Shown piece after piece: positions 33,367 to 41,868 of a DNA stretch of 64,000 bases (its first letter is position 1; each line of letters begins with the position of its first letter). Below the pieces are notes generated by a model. The model was not told the DNA's origin, did not search any database, and was given only the letters and a program-made list of their open reading frames with translations. This DNA is from Microvirga lupini (GTDB taxonomy: Bacteria > Pseudomonadota > Alphaproteobacteria > Rhizobiales > Beijerinckiaceae): the NCBI GenBank assembly GCA_000517005.1, contig KI911965.1, forward strand, positions 35,600-99,599. Direction: 5' to 3'. A program made the translations under genes and the position numbers.

Positions 33367-35556
33367 ATGCAGTACGATACGCGAATAGTGCAAGAACGAC
33401 GCGAACTTCCTCTCGACGGCGAGAGCGCTCTTGTCACTCCGATCGGGGATGACCTTGCACTGATTGCCGGCGTGGCCGACGCAATGACGGACAATGTCGA
33501 AGCATTGCTGAACGGCGATCCTTCCATGTCCATGAAGGCGGATATTGTCTATTGGACTCGAAGAGATGCACCTGCAGATGCGGCCATAGGTTTTCTGGCC
33601 ATTGTTCCGGTCCGGCTCGCCAGCAAAGTTCGCTTGCGATCTGTTGTCATGCGTCGCAGCGGTCAGCCGATCCGTTACACCTTGATCAAGCCGGCGGTAC
33701 CCCTTGCGGCATTGATCCAGATCCTCTCCGTCGATGCCGGTGATCGATCTTCAACCATCGTCGATCGCATCGTTCGTGCGCTGATCAGCGGGAAAGCCAG
33801 TCAGAAACGACTGGACGCCGCCCTGTCGGTGCTGGCAGCGGCTGGTCCCAATGATGGCTGGATCGAAGTTATCGGCTCGATCGATACGGGTCAGGTCTTT
33901 CTACAAGGCTGGGCTTCCGATTTGCCTTGCGATCTGGTGCGCGTCCTTGCCGCCCATGAGGGACTGACCGCTGGGGAGTTCAAGTCGGCTTCGGTCCCTC
34001 GCAGCGACTTGGGAGAGCAAGGCAAGGGCTTTGTGGGGCTGCTCGATACGGGCAAATCCACCCTTGATCCCGGCAAACTCACGAAGCTGTTCTTTCGTGG
34101 AAGGGACGGATGGCGGACCCTTGATGTCTATGACCGCCGTGTCCTCTTGTCCACGACCGACGTTCCCGCCCACATCCGGGATGGCTTGTCGCACGCGAGC
34201 GCAAGCGCAGACACGATGTTGACACTGCGGCGTGCCGGAGAGCGGTTCGACGGTCGCGACACCGTGTCGGGTCTCAAAGTGCCGGTTCGCATCGGCATGG
34301 ACATGGTCGCCGAGGTGCCTAGCGGAGGGATTCTGGTTGCCGGTTGGATGCTCGACCCGGAGGGGCACGTGGATTCCCTCACCCTGCGGGCCGGTGCACA
34401 TTGTCGGCGGATCGATGATACCTGGACGCGTCTTCCACGTGCAGACGTATCAACGGCGTTTCAGCAGAACAGCCTGTTTGCGGGTCGCCTTGATCCAGCA
34501 CGCAATGATCACGGTTTCCTGGCTTTTGTTCCTTACGCTCCGATCCCGGCAGACATGGCGGTCTATTTCGAGATGGCTGTCGGAGAAACCGTCGCGTTTT
34601 ATCCTCTTACTCCTCTGCGAGGCTTGTCCCGCCGGTCCCTGGAGAGATTGATCGCGCCTCTCGATCCGCGGACTGCAGCGGCCGGAGCTGCAATCGAGCG
34701 ACATATCGGGCCGATGATGCAGGCAATGATCTCGCCTGCGCCGAGCGTCACGGAAATTCGCGACTTCGATTACAATGACACCGAAACCGGCAAGGCTTTG
34801 GTAATCGGAGCCGGTGTCGATGTCGAGGAAGTGTCCGTAACCTTGTCACTTCTCGCGCTCGATGCCGAAACGAGAGACATGCCGATCCTCGTTTCCGCTC
34901 CTGTGGAAGCTTTCGACAGTATTGCTCCAGAGGTGGAAAGGCTGTCTCGTTTCTATGGCATCAAAGTTCGCGTGATAAGCGCAGTAGGCGTACAGGATGC
35001 CTGCGATGCATTTGAGGCCGCCGTTCAGGCGACGAAAGCGGACACGCTGATACTCCTTGCCGCGGGCGTTCTCCCCCGCCAGCCAGGTTGGGTTTCATTG
35101 CTGGAACGAGCCTATCGTAATCGAAGCAACAAGGCATTGGTCAGTCCCACGATTCTCTATGAGGACAACTCCATCCGATTCGCAGGCACTTGGCTCGACA
35201 ATGGCGAGCAGAAGCTTGCCGACCGGTATATCGGGTACCCGCGCGATGTCGTGTACGGATCGCAACCGACAGAAGTGGTCGCAGGCTCGCTGGCGTGCTG
35301 CATCGTCTCACGTGAAGCAATTATATCGGCCGGCGGTTTCACCCGGTCCTATCTGAGCGCCAGTGAAAAGGGTCGTGATCTCTGCCTCAAGATGAGACTG
35401 GGAGGCACACCCGCCGTATGGCTGCCGGATGTCGAGATGATCTCAGCCGACAACGACATTGCTACATCGGCTCTTCCCATCCATCGCCTCGCTCAGAAAA
35501 TCGACCGTTGGAGCTTTGACCGAAAGTGGTCGCTCCTCATCAACAACATGAGGTAG
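33367..35556 (+). CDS. degenerate GT2-like protein (likely pseudo-enzyme)
   Basis: The 729-residue protein aligns end to end with the GT2 protein at 28193. A GW-D module lies near residue 321 (ILVAGWMLDPEG), where the partner has one near 322. The C-terminal segments LILLAAGVLPRQPGW, SPTILYEDNSIRFAGTWLDNG and GGFTRSYLSASEKGRDLCLK match the GT-A core. The metal motif NSD of the partner is A565-A566-G567 here, and its ED pair is K668-G669. Transferase activity is therefore unlikely. A further GW-D module (VFLQGWASD) lies near residue 176. The frame is intact and codon use is normal, so it is kept for another role, perhaps as scaffold. The ATG at 33367 has only GGA upstream. Confidence 0.75.
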   Translation: MQYDTRIVQERRELPLDGESALVTPIGDDLALIAGVADAMTDNVEALLNGDPSMSMKADIVYWTRRDAPADAAIGFLAIVPVRLASKVRLRSVVMRRSGQPIRYTLIKPAVPLAALIQILSVDAGDRSSTIVDRIVRALISGKASQKRLDAALSVLAAAGPNDGWIEVIGSIDTGQVFLQGWASDLPCDLVRVLAAHEGLTAGEFKSASVPRSDLGEQGKGFVGLLDTGKSTLDPGKLTKLFFRGRDGWRTLDVYDRRVLLSTTDVPAHIRDGLSHASASADTMLTLRRAGERFDGRDTVSGLKVPVRIGMDMVAEVPSGGILVAGWMLDPEGHVDSLTLRAGAHCRRIDDTWTRLPRADVSTAFQQNSLFAGRLDPARNDHGFLAFVPYAPIPADMAVYFEMAVGETVAFYPLTPLRGLSRRSLERLIAPLDPRTAAAGAAIERHIGPMMQAMISPAPSVTEIRDFDYNDTETGKALVIGAGVDVEEVSVTLSLLALDAETRDMPILVSAPVEAFDSIAPEVERLSRFYGIKVRVISAVGVQDACDAFEAAVQATKADTLILLAAGVLPRQPGWVSLLERAYRNRSNKALVSPTILYEDNSIRFAGTWLDNGEQKLADRYIGYPRDVVYGSQPTEVVAGSLACCIVSREAIISAGGFTRSYLSASEKGRDLCLKMRLGGTPAVWLPDVEMISADNDIATSALPIHRLAQKIDRWSFDRKWSLLINNMR

Positions 35557-35563
35557 TGGAACA

Positions 35564-36871
35564 ATGTCCAGTCATTCTCCCCGCGTTCTCATCGTCTCCC
35601 ACGGCCATCCGAGCTTCTCTCTCGGAGGGGCTGAAATCGCGGCCTACAATCTGCACAAAGGCCTCAACCGAATCGGCGACGTCGAGTCCCGCTTCTTCGC
35701 TCGCGTCGGTCACCCGGTTGCGCGGCATAGCGGGACAGCCTTGATGAGCCTTCGACAGACCGAGGGCGAGTTCCTCTATCATGCAGACGAATACGATCAC
35801 TTTCTCATTTCCAACCGGAACACGGAGGAAATCGAGCGCGACTTCCTCCGTGTCCTGAGAGACCTGAAGCCCGACGTCGTTCACTTTCATCACTTCATCG
35901 GCCTTGGCCTGGAGATGATCTATGCCGTTCGTCGGGCTCTGCCTGATTGCGTGATCGTGATCACGTTCCATGAGTTTCTCTCGATCTGCAGCCATCACGG
36001 ACAGATGGTGAAGACAGGAGGCACCAAACTCTGTCACAGAGCATCACCCTCGGATTGCAACGCCTGCTTTCCGGATATTTCTCCGGCGCGCTTCCTGCGT
36101 CGCGAGCATTTCATACGCGGGCTACTGGATGTCGCCGATTATTTTGTTTCCCCGAGTCAGTTCCTCGTCGACCGCTACGTCGACTGGGGTCTGGGTCGAT
36201 CGCGGTTCATCGTCATCGAGAATGGCCTCGACATTGCCGAACCGGCGCCGCCACGTAATCTCCCACAAGGGAAAGGTCGGCGTTCCCGGTTCGGCTATTT
36301 CGGCCAGATTACGCAGTTCAAAGGCGTCGACATCCTTCTCGACGCAGTCACGTGCATCCCGGACGCTGTCTGGGGGGATGATGCCCAGCTGATGATCTTC
36401 GGCGGCAATCTGGAACGGCAGCCGGAGACCTTCCAGGAGAAGATCAGGAAACTGGTGGAACGCGCAGGTTCACGGGTCCGCTTCTACGGTTCCTATCAGA
36501 ACAGCGAGATGCCGCGCCTGATGCGCTCGATCGACTGGACGATCATTCCCTCCATCTGGTGGGAGAACTCACCAATCGTGATTCAAGAATCCTTCTTTCA
36601 CGGCCGCCCCATGATCTGCAGCAATATCGGTGGGATGGCCGAGAAGATAACCGATGGCGTCAACGGATTGCATTTTCGGGTCGGTTCTTCCCAGGATCTT
36701 GTCGACCGCATGACCGAAGCGCTGACCACTCCGAGACTCTGGGAGAAGCTGCGTGCGGGCATCCCGCAACCGATCACTTACGAGGAATGCGCTCGGCTTC
36801 ATCTCGAGCTCTATCAGGAGCTTGCCGCGAGAAAAACGACGAGCACCTCGGCTGTCGCGATGACGGCTTAA
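35564..36871 (+). CDS. family 4 glycosyltransferase, paralogue
   Basis: The 435-residue GT-B protein is a close relative of the one at 31257: RVLIVSHGHPSFSLGGAEIAAYNL at the start, the cysteine insert CHRASPSDCNACF after ICSHHG, RFGYFGQITQFKGVDILLDAV, and IIPSIWWENSPIVIQESFFHGRPMICSNIGGMAEKI with the E-x7-E pair. The two probably arose by duplication and add related sugars. It begins 7 bases after the degenerate GT2 gene. Confidence 0.85.
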   Translation: MSSHSPRVLIVSHGHPSFSLGGAEIAAYNLHKGLNRIGDVESRFFARVGHPVARHSGTALMSLRQTEGEFLYHADEYDHFLISNRNTEEIERDFLRVLRDLKPDVVHFHHFIGLGLEMIYAVRRALPDCVIVITFHEFLSICSHHGQMVKTGGTKLCHRASPSDCNACFPDISPARFLRREHFIRGLLDVADYFVSPSQFLVDRYVDWGLGRSRFIVIENGLDIAEPAPPRNLPQGKGRRSRFGYFGQITQFKGVDILLDAVTCIPDAVWGDDAQLMIFGGNLERQPETFQEKIRKLVERAGSRVRFYGSYQNSEMPRLMRSIDWTIIPSIWWENSPIVIQESFFHGRPMICSNIGGMAEKITDGVNGLHFRVGSSQDLVDRMTEALTTPRLWEKLRAGIPQPITYEECARLHLELYQELAARKTTSTSAVAMTA

Positions 36872-36905
36872 GGATCCCGACACGCACGAAATTGGAGACA
36901 CTTCG

Positions 36906-38093
36906 ATGAAACGCATCCTCGTCATCAGTCCCTCGGGAGAAGTCTATGACCATGACAATGTCCGCTGGTATAGACACAAAGAGATTCAGCGAAGCATCAA
37001 TCATTACCATAATATCGGCGATGCTTTCGTTTTCGACTCATCGCTTAAGCTTCTGAATTACGACAAGCTCGACGCATTGGAGATCGCCAATCCCGATCTT
37101 ACGCAGATCGACCGGATCAACGCCGAGTATGATTATGTGTTTCTGCGTGGATCCAACTATGTTCACAAGGACATGGTATGGAACCAGGCAATCGACGTCC
37201 TCAGGAAGCTCAAAATCCCGGTCATCGCCTGGGGGATTGGCGCTCAGGCACCGGTCAAGGGCAAAATCGAGCTGTCCGAAGAGACCAAGACCGTTCTTCG
37301 TCTGATGGCGGATTCCACGACATCCATCGGCGTGCGCGGAGCCTACTCGGCACAGGTCCTCTGGGACCTTGGCATCAAGAACATCCGGATCGTGGGTTGC
37401 CCGACCGCGTTTCGTCGGAACAATCCCAATCTCAACATCCAGTTGCCGCCACTTGAGAGCATCCGCACCGCCGGCATTACAGTCCGCCGCGAAGTGTCGT
37501 CCACCTATGCCCGTGACATCAAGCAATACCTGACGTTTCACCGTGATCTCGTGAAGAGCCTCGCGGCACGGTTTGACGTGGTGTTGATGGCGCAAGGGGA
37601 AATCGAAGAGAAGAAGATTGTCCTCGGGACGCCAGAGCAGAGAGAGGAAGCGTTCGCAGCCTTACGCGCGGACAAGCAGGTGAGCGAATGGTATCTCGAC
37701 GACACCATGGAGAAACTGCATCGGGAAAGATTGTTCTACTCTGACGTCGTTGCGGATTACGAGGATCTCGTGCAGCAGAAGGATCTCGTCTTGGGATACC
37801 GGCTCCACGGTAATCTGATGGCGCTTGCGAATGGCGTGCCATCCATCTATTTCACCTATGACAGCCGAACGGTCGAGTTCGCGGAGACCTACCAGATCCC
37901 GAGCTTCGATGTGTTCTCAGGCAAAGAGTTCAAGCTCGAGGATTATTGGGACCAGTCGCTCTTCGATAAGTTCAATCGGGCCTATCATCATACATACCGT
38001 GAGATGCACCAGTTCCTCGTCGAGAATGGAGCCGATACGAAGATGCTCCCTGTGATGAGGCAGCCCGATTACAGGCAATTGCAAGCTGCTTAG
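36906..38093 (+). CDS. polysaccharide pyruvyl transferase family protein
   Basis: The 395-residue protein shows the PS_pyruv_trans (CsaB-like) fold: NHYHNIGDAFVFDSSLKLL near the N-terminus, YDYVFLRGSNYVHKD, IPVIAWGIGAQAP, VRGAYSAQVLWDLGIKNIRIVGCPTAF, and the C-terminal DLVLGYRLHGNLMALANGVPSIYFTYDSRTVEFAE with the conserved R-L-H. Family members move a pyruvyl group from phosphoenolpyruvate onto a sugar as a ketal, giving the glycan a negative charge. The ATG at 36906 has GGAG 8 bases upstream. Confidence 0.85.
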   Translation: MKRILVISPSGEVYDHDNVRWYRHKEIQRSINHYHNIGDAFVFDSSLKLLNYDKLDALEIANPDLTQIDRINAEYDYVFLRGSNYVHKDMVWNQAIDVLRKLKIPVIAWGIGAQAPVKGKIELSEETKTVLRLMADSTTSIGVRGAYSAQVLWDLGIKNIRIVGCPTAFRRNNPNLNIQLPPLESIRTAGITVRREVSSTYARDIKQYLTFHRDLVKSLAARFDVVLMAQGEIEEKKIVLGTPEQREEAFAALRADKQVSEWYLDDTMEKLHRERLFYSDVVADYEDLVQQKDLVLGYRLHGNLMALANGVPSIYFTYDSRTVEFAETYQIPSFDVFSGKEFKLEDYWDQSLFDKFNRAYHHTYREMHQFLVENGADTKMLPVMRQPDYRQLQAA

Positions 38094-38103
38094 TTGTCTT
38101 ATC

Positions 38104-38132
38104 AGGGATGTCGGGTGAATTGCGGCATCCCT
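38104..38132 (+). terminator. intra-cluster hairpin before galE
   Basis: AGGGATGTCG (38104-38113) pairs with CGGCATCCCT (38123-38132) with one wobble and a 9-base loop, just past the pyruvyl transferase gene. It resembles the hairpin at 28140-28166 (both contain GGATGTCG and CGGCATCC). Confidence 0.5.
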
Positions 38133-38174
38133 TCGATCTCTCCTGCGATGATATTGAAGAGCAAAGGGTCAGGC

Positions 38175-39170
38175 ATGACTGTGTTGGTAACGGGCGGCGC
38201 CGGCTATATCGGAAGCCACATGGTTCTGGCGTTAGTGGATGCCGGAAAAGACGTTGTCGTTCTGGACGATCTCAGCACCGGCTTTGAATGGATGGTCCAT
38301 CCATCGACGACCCTCATTCAGGGCGACGTGGGCGACGAGCGTCTCGTCACGGACATCATTCAGAGACATGGCATCAAGGCGATTGCTCACTTTGCCGGGT
38401 CGATCGTGGTTCCGGAATCCGTCAAGGACCCGTTGGGCTACTATCTCAATAACACCGTCAAATCCCGATCTCTCATCAGTGCTGCGGTGCAAAACGGCCT
38501 TGAGCGGTTTCTTTTCTCTTCGACCGCCGCCGTCTACGGCGATGCCAAGGAGAGCCCGATTTCTGAGACGACACCTCTCAATCCGGTCTCGCCCTATGGC
38601 ACATCGAAGCTCATGACTGAGATGATGCTGAGAGACGTGGCTCGTGCTCATCCTCTTCGCTTTGTGGCGCTCCGATATTTCAACGTTGCCGGTGCCGATC
38701 CTCAAGGACGAAGCGGGCAAAGCACGCGACAGGCGACGCACCTCATCAAAGTTGCGACCCAAGCGGCTCTTGGCGAGAGATCACACATCGATATCTTTGG
38801 TACTGACTACCCGACGCCAGACGGCACATGTCTACGTGACTATATTCATGTCTCCGACTTGGCCCATGCTCATACTCTTGCTCTTGATTATCTGGACGCG
38901 GGTGGGGACAGCACCGTTCTCAACTGCGGTTATGGTCGTGGATATTCCGTGCTCGAAGTCGTCGAGGCTGTAAAGCGGGTTTCGGGTGTCGATTTTTCCG
39001 TGAACCTTTCTCCGCGGCGACCGGGAGATCCTGCCACGCTGATCGCAAGCGCGGCTCGGATACATGACGTTCTGCAATGGTCCCCTAAGATAGACGATCT
39101 CGAAACGATCATCGCTCATGCACTGGCTTGGGAGAGCAGCCTGAAACTCCGTCGAGCGGAAGCAGCTTAA
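38175..39170 (+). CDS. galE: UDP-glucose 4-epimerase
   Basis: The 331-residue extended SDR interconverts UDP-glucose and UDP-galactose. It has VTGGAGYIGSHMVLAL (NAD loop, about 6-21), DLSTG, HFAGSIVVPESV, the catalytic FSSTAAVYG and SPYGTSK (Ser, Tyr-x3-Lys), RYFNVAGAD and GTCLRDYIHVSDLA. The ATG at 38175 has AAAGGG 6 bases upstream; an in-frame ATG at 38148 lacks a ribosome site. It supplies a galactose donor for the glycan cluster. A short inverted repeat GATCTCG/CGAGATC follows at 39197-39212. Confidence 0.93.
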   Translation: MTVLVTGGAGYIGSHMVLALVDAGKDVVVLDDLSTGFEWMVHPSTTLIQGDVGDERLVTDIIQRHGIKAIAHFAGSIVVPESVKDPLGYYLNNTVKSRSLISAAVQNGLERFLFSSTAAVYGDAKESPISETTPLNPVSPYGTSKLMTEMMLRDVARAHPLRFVALRYFNVAGADPQGRSGQSTRQATHLIKVATQAALGERSHIDIFGTDYPTPDGTCLRDYIHVSDLAHAHTLALDYLDAGGDSTVLNCGYGRGYSVLEVVEAVKRVSGVDFSVNLSPRRPGDPATLIASAARIHDVLQWSPKIDDLETIIAHALAWESSLKLRRAEAA

Positions 39171-39323
39171 TCAAGGATTGCAACGATATTTGTCGCGATC
39201 TCGAACGAGATCATCCTTATCGCCTCACAAGTTCTTTCTGGTTTCGGCAGGCACGAGTTCGGATGCCAGCGCGCAAGTAGGCCGGTAGCCTCAAAAGACA
39301 CTCTAATTCAGATTGGAATTCAC

Positions 39324-40550
39324 ATGCTAGACGAGATCATCAAGGGCAAGACGCTCGATCAGTCCGCTCCCAAGACCGCATCATCCGCCAAACCTCTCCG
39401 GGTCGCAATTCTGTGGAAGTATCCATCCCTGGGTCTCTACTCGAACTCGGCCTTTGAGGATCTTTATAATGGCATTGGACACAACAACGGCAATCTGGCC
39501 TTTGTCTATGCCATTGCCAGTCACATCTCCAATCCGGTCAAGTTCTTCGGCTGGAGCGCATCGGCCGAAACTCTAAGAGAGAACGCCGATATCATCGTCA
39601 TTCCCTGTGCCAATCAATTGGGGCGCCACACGGATTTCGGCAGCATGGCCGACAACTTGGAGAAATCGGGACTGCCGATCGTTGCCATCGGCCTCGGTGC
39701 TCAGGCCGACAGCTACGATCAGGATGTCCAACTCACCGATGGAACCCATCGATGGGTGCAGGTCATTGCACGATCCAACCCGTCTTCATCAACCTCCAAC
39801 ATCTATACGCGCGGTGCCTTCACCTCTTCGCAGCTCGACAAGTTAGGGATCCACGGCTCAGTTGCCGGAGGCTGCCCATCGTATTTCACCAACCAGGAGC
39901 CCGGCCTGGGCAAAAGAATCCACGAGCATTGGACGGCCGCAGCCTTACCAAGCTCCATATCGGTTGCGGGGGGCCATCAGGCGTGGCTGAAGACCCGTGA
40001 TATCGAGCATCAGCTGATCACATTGATGATGGACCCGATGTATCCCGGTCAATACATTGTCCAGTCGATGGGCGAAATGATCAGGGTGTCTCGAGGCATT
40101 TTCGACGACATTGATCCCTATGCTCTCAAGGAGATCCATAACCATACCGTTCCTCATTATTCCTTCGAGGAGTTCAAGGCATGGTGCCGGAACTACGTGC
40201 GCTCCTTCTATGACGTTCCGGCCTGGATGGACACATTGCGCCGGCATGATCTCACGATCGGATCCCGCTATCATGGCGTCGCCTTGGCTCTTCAGGCCGA
40301 GCGCATGGGTCTGACTGTCACGATCGACTCCCGAACCAGAGAGCTCTGCGAGAATACGGGAGTTCCGCATGTGGCTGCAGCCGATCTGACCGCGCCGCTC
40401 ACACGCTCCAGCTTGAAGAAGATGATCCATTTCGATCCGGATGCCTATGACAGGCATCGGAGCGAAGCCGCTTCGAGGTATCTCGACTTTCTCACAGCGA
40501 ACAGGCTCCGACCGGCTGCCTTTCTACAGCGGATCGCGACCGGCAAATGA
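39324..40550 (+). CDS. polysaccharide pyruvyl transferase family protein, second
   Basis: The 408-residue protein has the same fold marks as that at 36906 but is only distantly related. It has LWKYPSLGLYSNSAFEDLYNGIGHNNGNLAFVYAI, ADIIVIPCANQLG, LPIVAIGLGAQADS, YTRGAFTSSQLDKLGIHGSVAGGCPSYF, and HDLTIGSRYHGVALALQAERMGLTVTIDSRTRELCENTGVPH. The R-Y-H near residue 310 stands where the family has R-x-H. It may pyruvylate a second sugar or position. The ATG at 39324 has GGA upstream. The 153 bases before it hold no gene. Confidence 0.82.
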   Translation: MLDEIIKGKTLDQSAPKTASSAKPLRVAILWKYPSLGLYSNSAFEDLYNGIGHNNGNLAFVYAIASHISNPVKFFGWSASAETLRENADIIVIPCANQLGRHTDFGSMADNLEKSGLPIVAIGLGAQADSYDQDVQLTDGTHRWVQVIARSNPSSSTSNIYTRGAFTSSQLDKLGIHGSVAGGCPSYFTNQEPGLGKRIHEHWTAAALPSSISVAGGHQAWLKTRDIEHQLITLMMDPMYPGQYIVQSMGEMIRVSRGIFDDIDPYALKEIHNHTVPHYSFEEFKAWCRNYVRSFYDVPAWMDTLRRHDLTIGSRYHGVALALQAERMGLTVTIDSRTRELCENTGVPHVAAADLTAPLTRSSLKKMIHFDPDAYDRHRSEAASRYLDFLTANRLRPAAFLQRIATGK

Positions 40551-40649
40551 GGAGACGCGCTACCAGGGCACGGCAGATTCACCCTCTGTCGCCGGCATCG
40601 TGAGGAGGGCTCCCACGGCCGCCATACAGCATAGATAGAGAGCCTCATC

Positions 40650-41834
40650 ATGACCCGCTTTACGGACCTCATGAATATGATCGGACATTGGAACGCCTTC
40701 ACATGGCCGGCGGTTCTGATGCTTATGATGAACTCAGCAGCGGCTTCGGGCGAGCCCCTCCACTTTTCGATCTCTCCCGACCCCGAAGAGGTCTATAGCT
40801 ACGAGCGCCAGCGATGCGACTGGCGCTCGATCCCCGATTCACCTGCCAGAGCCTATCGCCGTGGTGACGGATCGGTGGCCCTGATCGCGGCACATTTCCG
40901 GAACAGAGTCCTCGAAGGGCCGAGCTTCGCCGAGCTTCGTCCCGATTGCTCGGTCGTCTCCCAAGGCGAGGAATCCGCCGATCCGTCGGCCTTTGACGAC
41001 CGGTTCTGGGTACAGAGCCTCATTCCACTCGGTGATGGCCGTATTCTCGGGTTGGCGAGCCAGGAATTCTCCGGGCTTCGCCATGACGGGCTTTGCGCCA
41101 AAGGGTCCGGCAAGCCGGAATGCTGGTATCTTTCGATCATCGCTTTAGAAGCGGACGATCGAGATTTCTCATTCAAGCTGCTGCCCCGCGACCGGCGCCT
41201 CATTGCAGGATCGAACAGGCCCTTCGACACCGACGTCAACGCTGCTGGTTTTCTTACGCTCTCGAATACGGTCTTCGATGAAGACTATGCCTATTTCATC
41301 GCCTGGACGGAGGATGCCGCAGAACCGGGCGGACGCGGGAACTGCCTGTTCCGCGCTCCCAAATCCGACCTTGTGTCAGGGTGGCGGATGATGAGCGGAG
41401 GCCGCTTCGTTTCCCCGCCGAACCCTTACCCGGCAAACGGACAAATGCCCGCTCAGGCAAAATGCGATCGTCTCGGCAATGGTGACATCACCGGCAAGAT
41501 CAGATCTCTCGTTTGGCTGGAGACCAAGAAACTCTGGATGGTCGTCTGGTCCACACGGGTGAACGATACCGGCGGCGTCTATTATTCAACATCGTCGGAT
41601 TTGAGGAACTGGTCGTCAGCGGCCATGCTCGCCCCGTTTGATCCGCCATGGGGAACAACCGAGAAAAAGACCTATTACGACTATCCCTCGGTCATCGACC
41701 ACGACAGTCGGTCTCCAGTCTTTCAATCGGTTGGAGACACATTCTATTTGTACCTGACGCGCTTCAACTGGCAGTCAAAGCGTCCCACCATGAACAGGGA
41801 CTTGGTTCGGTTCAAAGTGGTCTTGGATCACTAA
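40650..41834 (+). CDS. secreted propeller-like protein, function unknown
   Basis: The 394-residue protein begins with a signal-peptide-like stretch (about residues 15-33, WNAFTWPAVLMLMMNSAAAS). The rest is beta-rich with repeated aromatic-Asp segments such as FDDRFWVQSLIPLGDGRILGLASQEF, EDYAYFIAWTEDA, LVWLETKKLWMVVWSTRVNDTGGVYYSTSSDLRNWS and FQSVGDTFYLYLTRFNW. This pattern suggests a five-bladed propeller like glycoside hydrolase families 43/32, and the YYSTSSDLRNWS phrase is typical of such blades. I do not see a secure catalytic triad. It could process or bind the surface glycan made by the upstream genes. Confidence 0.6.
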   Translation: MTRFTDLMNMIGHWNAFTWPAVLMLMMNSAAASGEPLHFSISPDPEEVYSYERQRCDWRSIPDSPARAYRRGDGSVALIAAHFRNRVLEGPSFAELRPDCSVVSQGEESADPSAFDDRFWVQSLIPLGDGRILGLASQEFSGLRHDGLCAKGSGKPECWYLSIIALEADDRDFSFKLLPRDRRLIAGSNRPFDTDVNAAGFLTLSNTVFDEDYAYFIAWTEDAAEPGGRGNCLFRAPKSDLVSGWRMMSGGRFVSPPNPYPANGQMPAQAKCDRLGNGDITGKIRSLVWLETKKLWMVVWSTRVNDTGGVYYSTSSDLRNWSSAAMLAPFDPPWGTTEKKTYYDYPSVIDHDSRSPVFQSVGDTFYLYLTRFNWQSKRPTMNRDLVRFKVVLDH

Positions 41835-41868
41835 AGCTCTGAACCCATTCGAATAGCCGGCGACCTGA

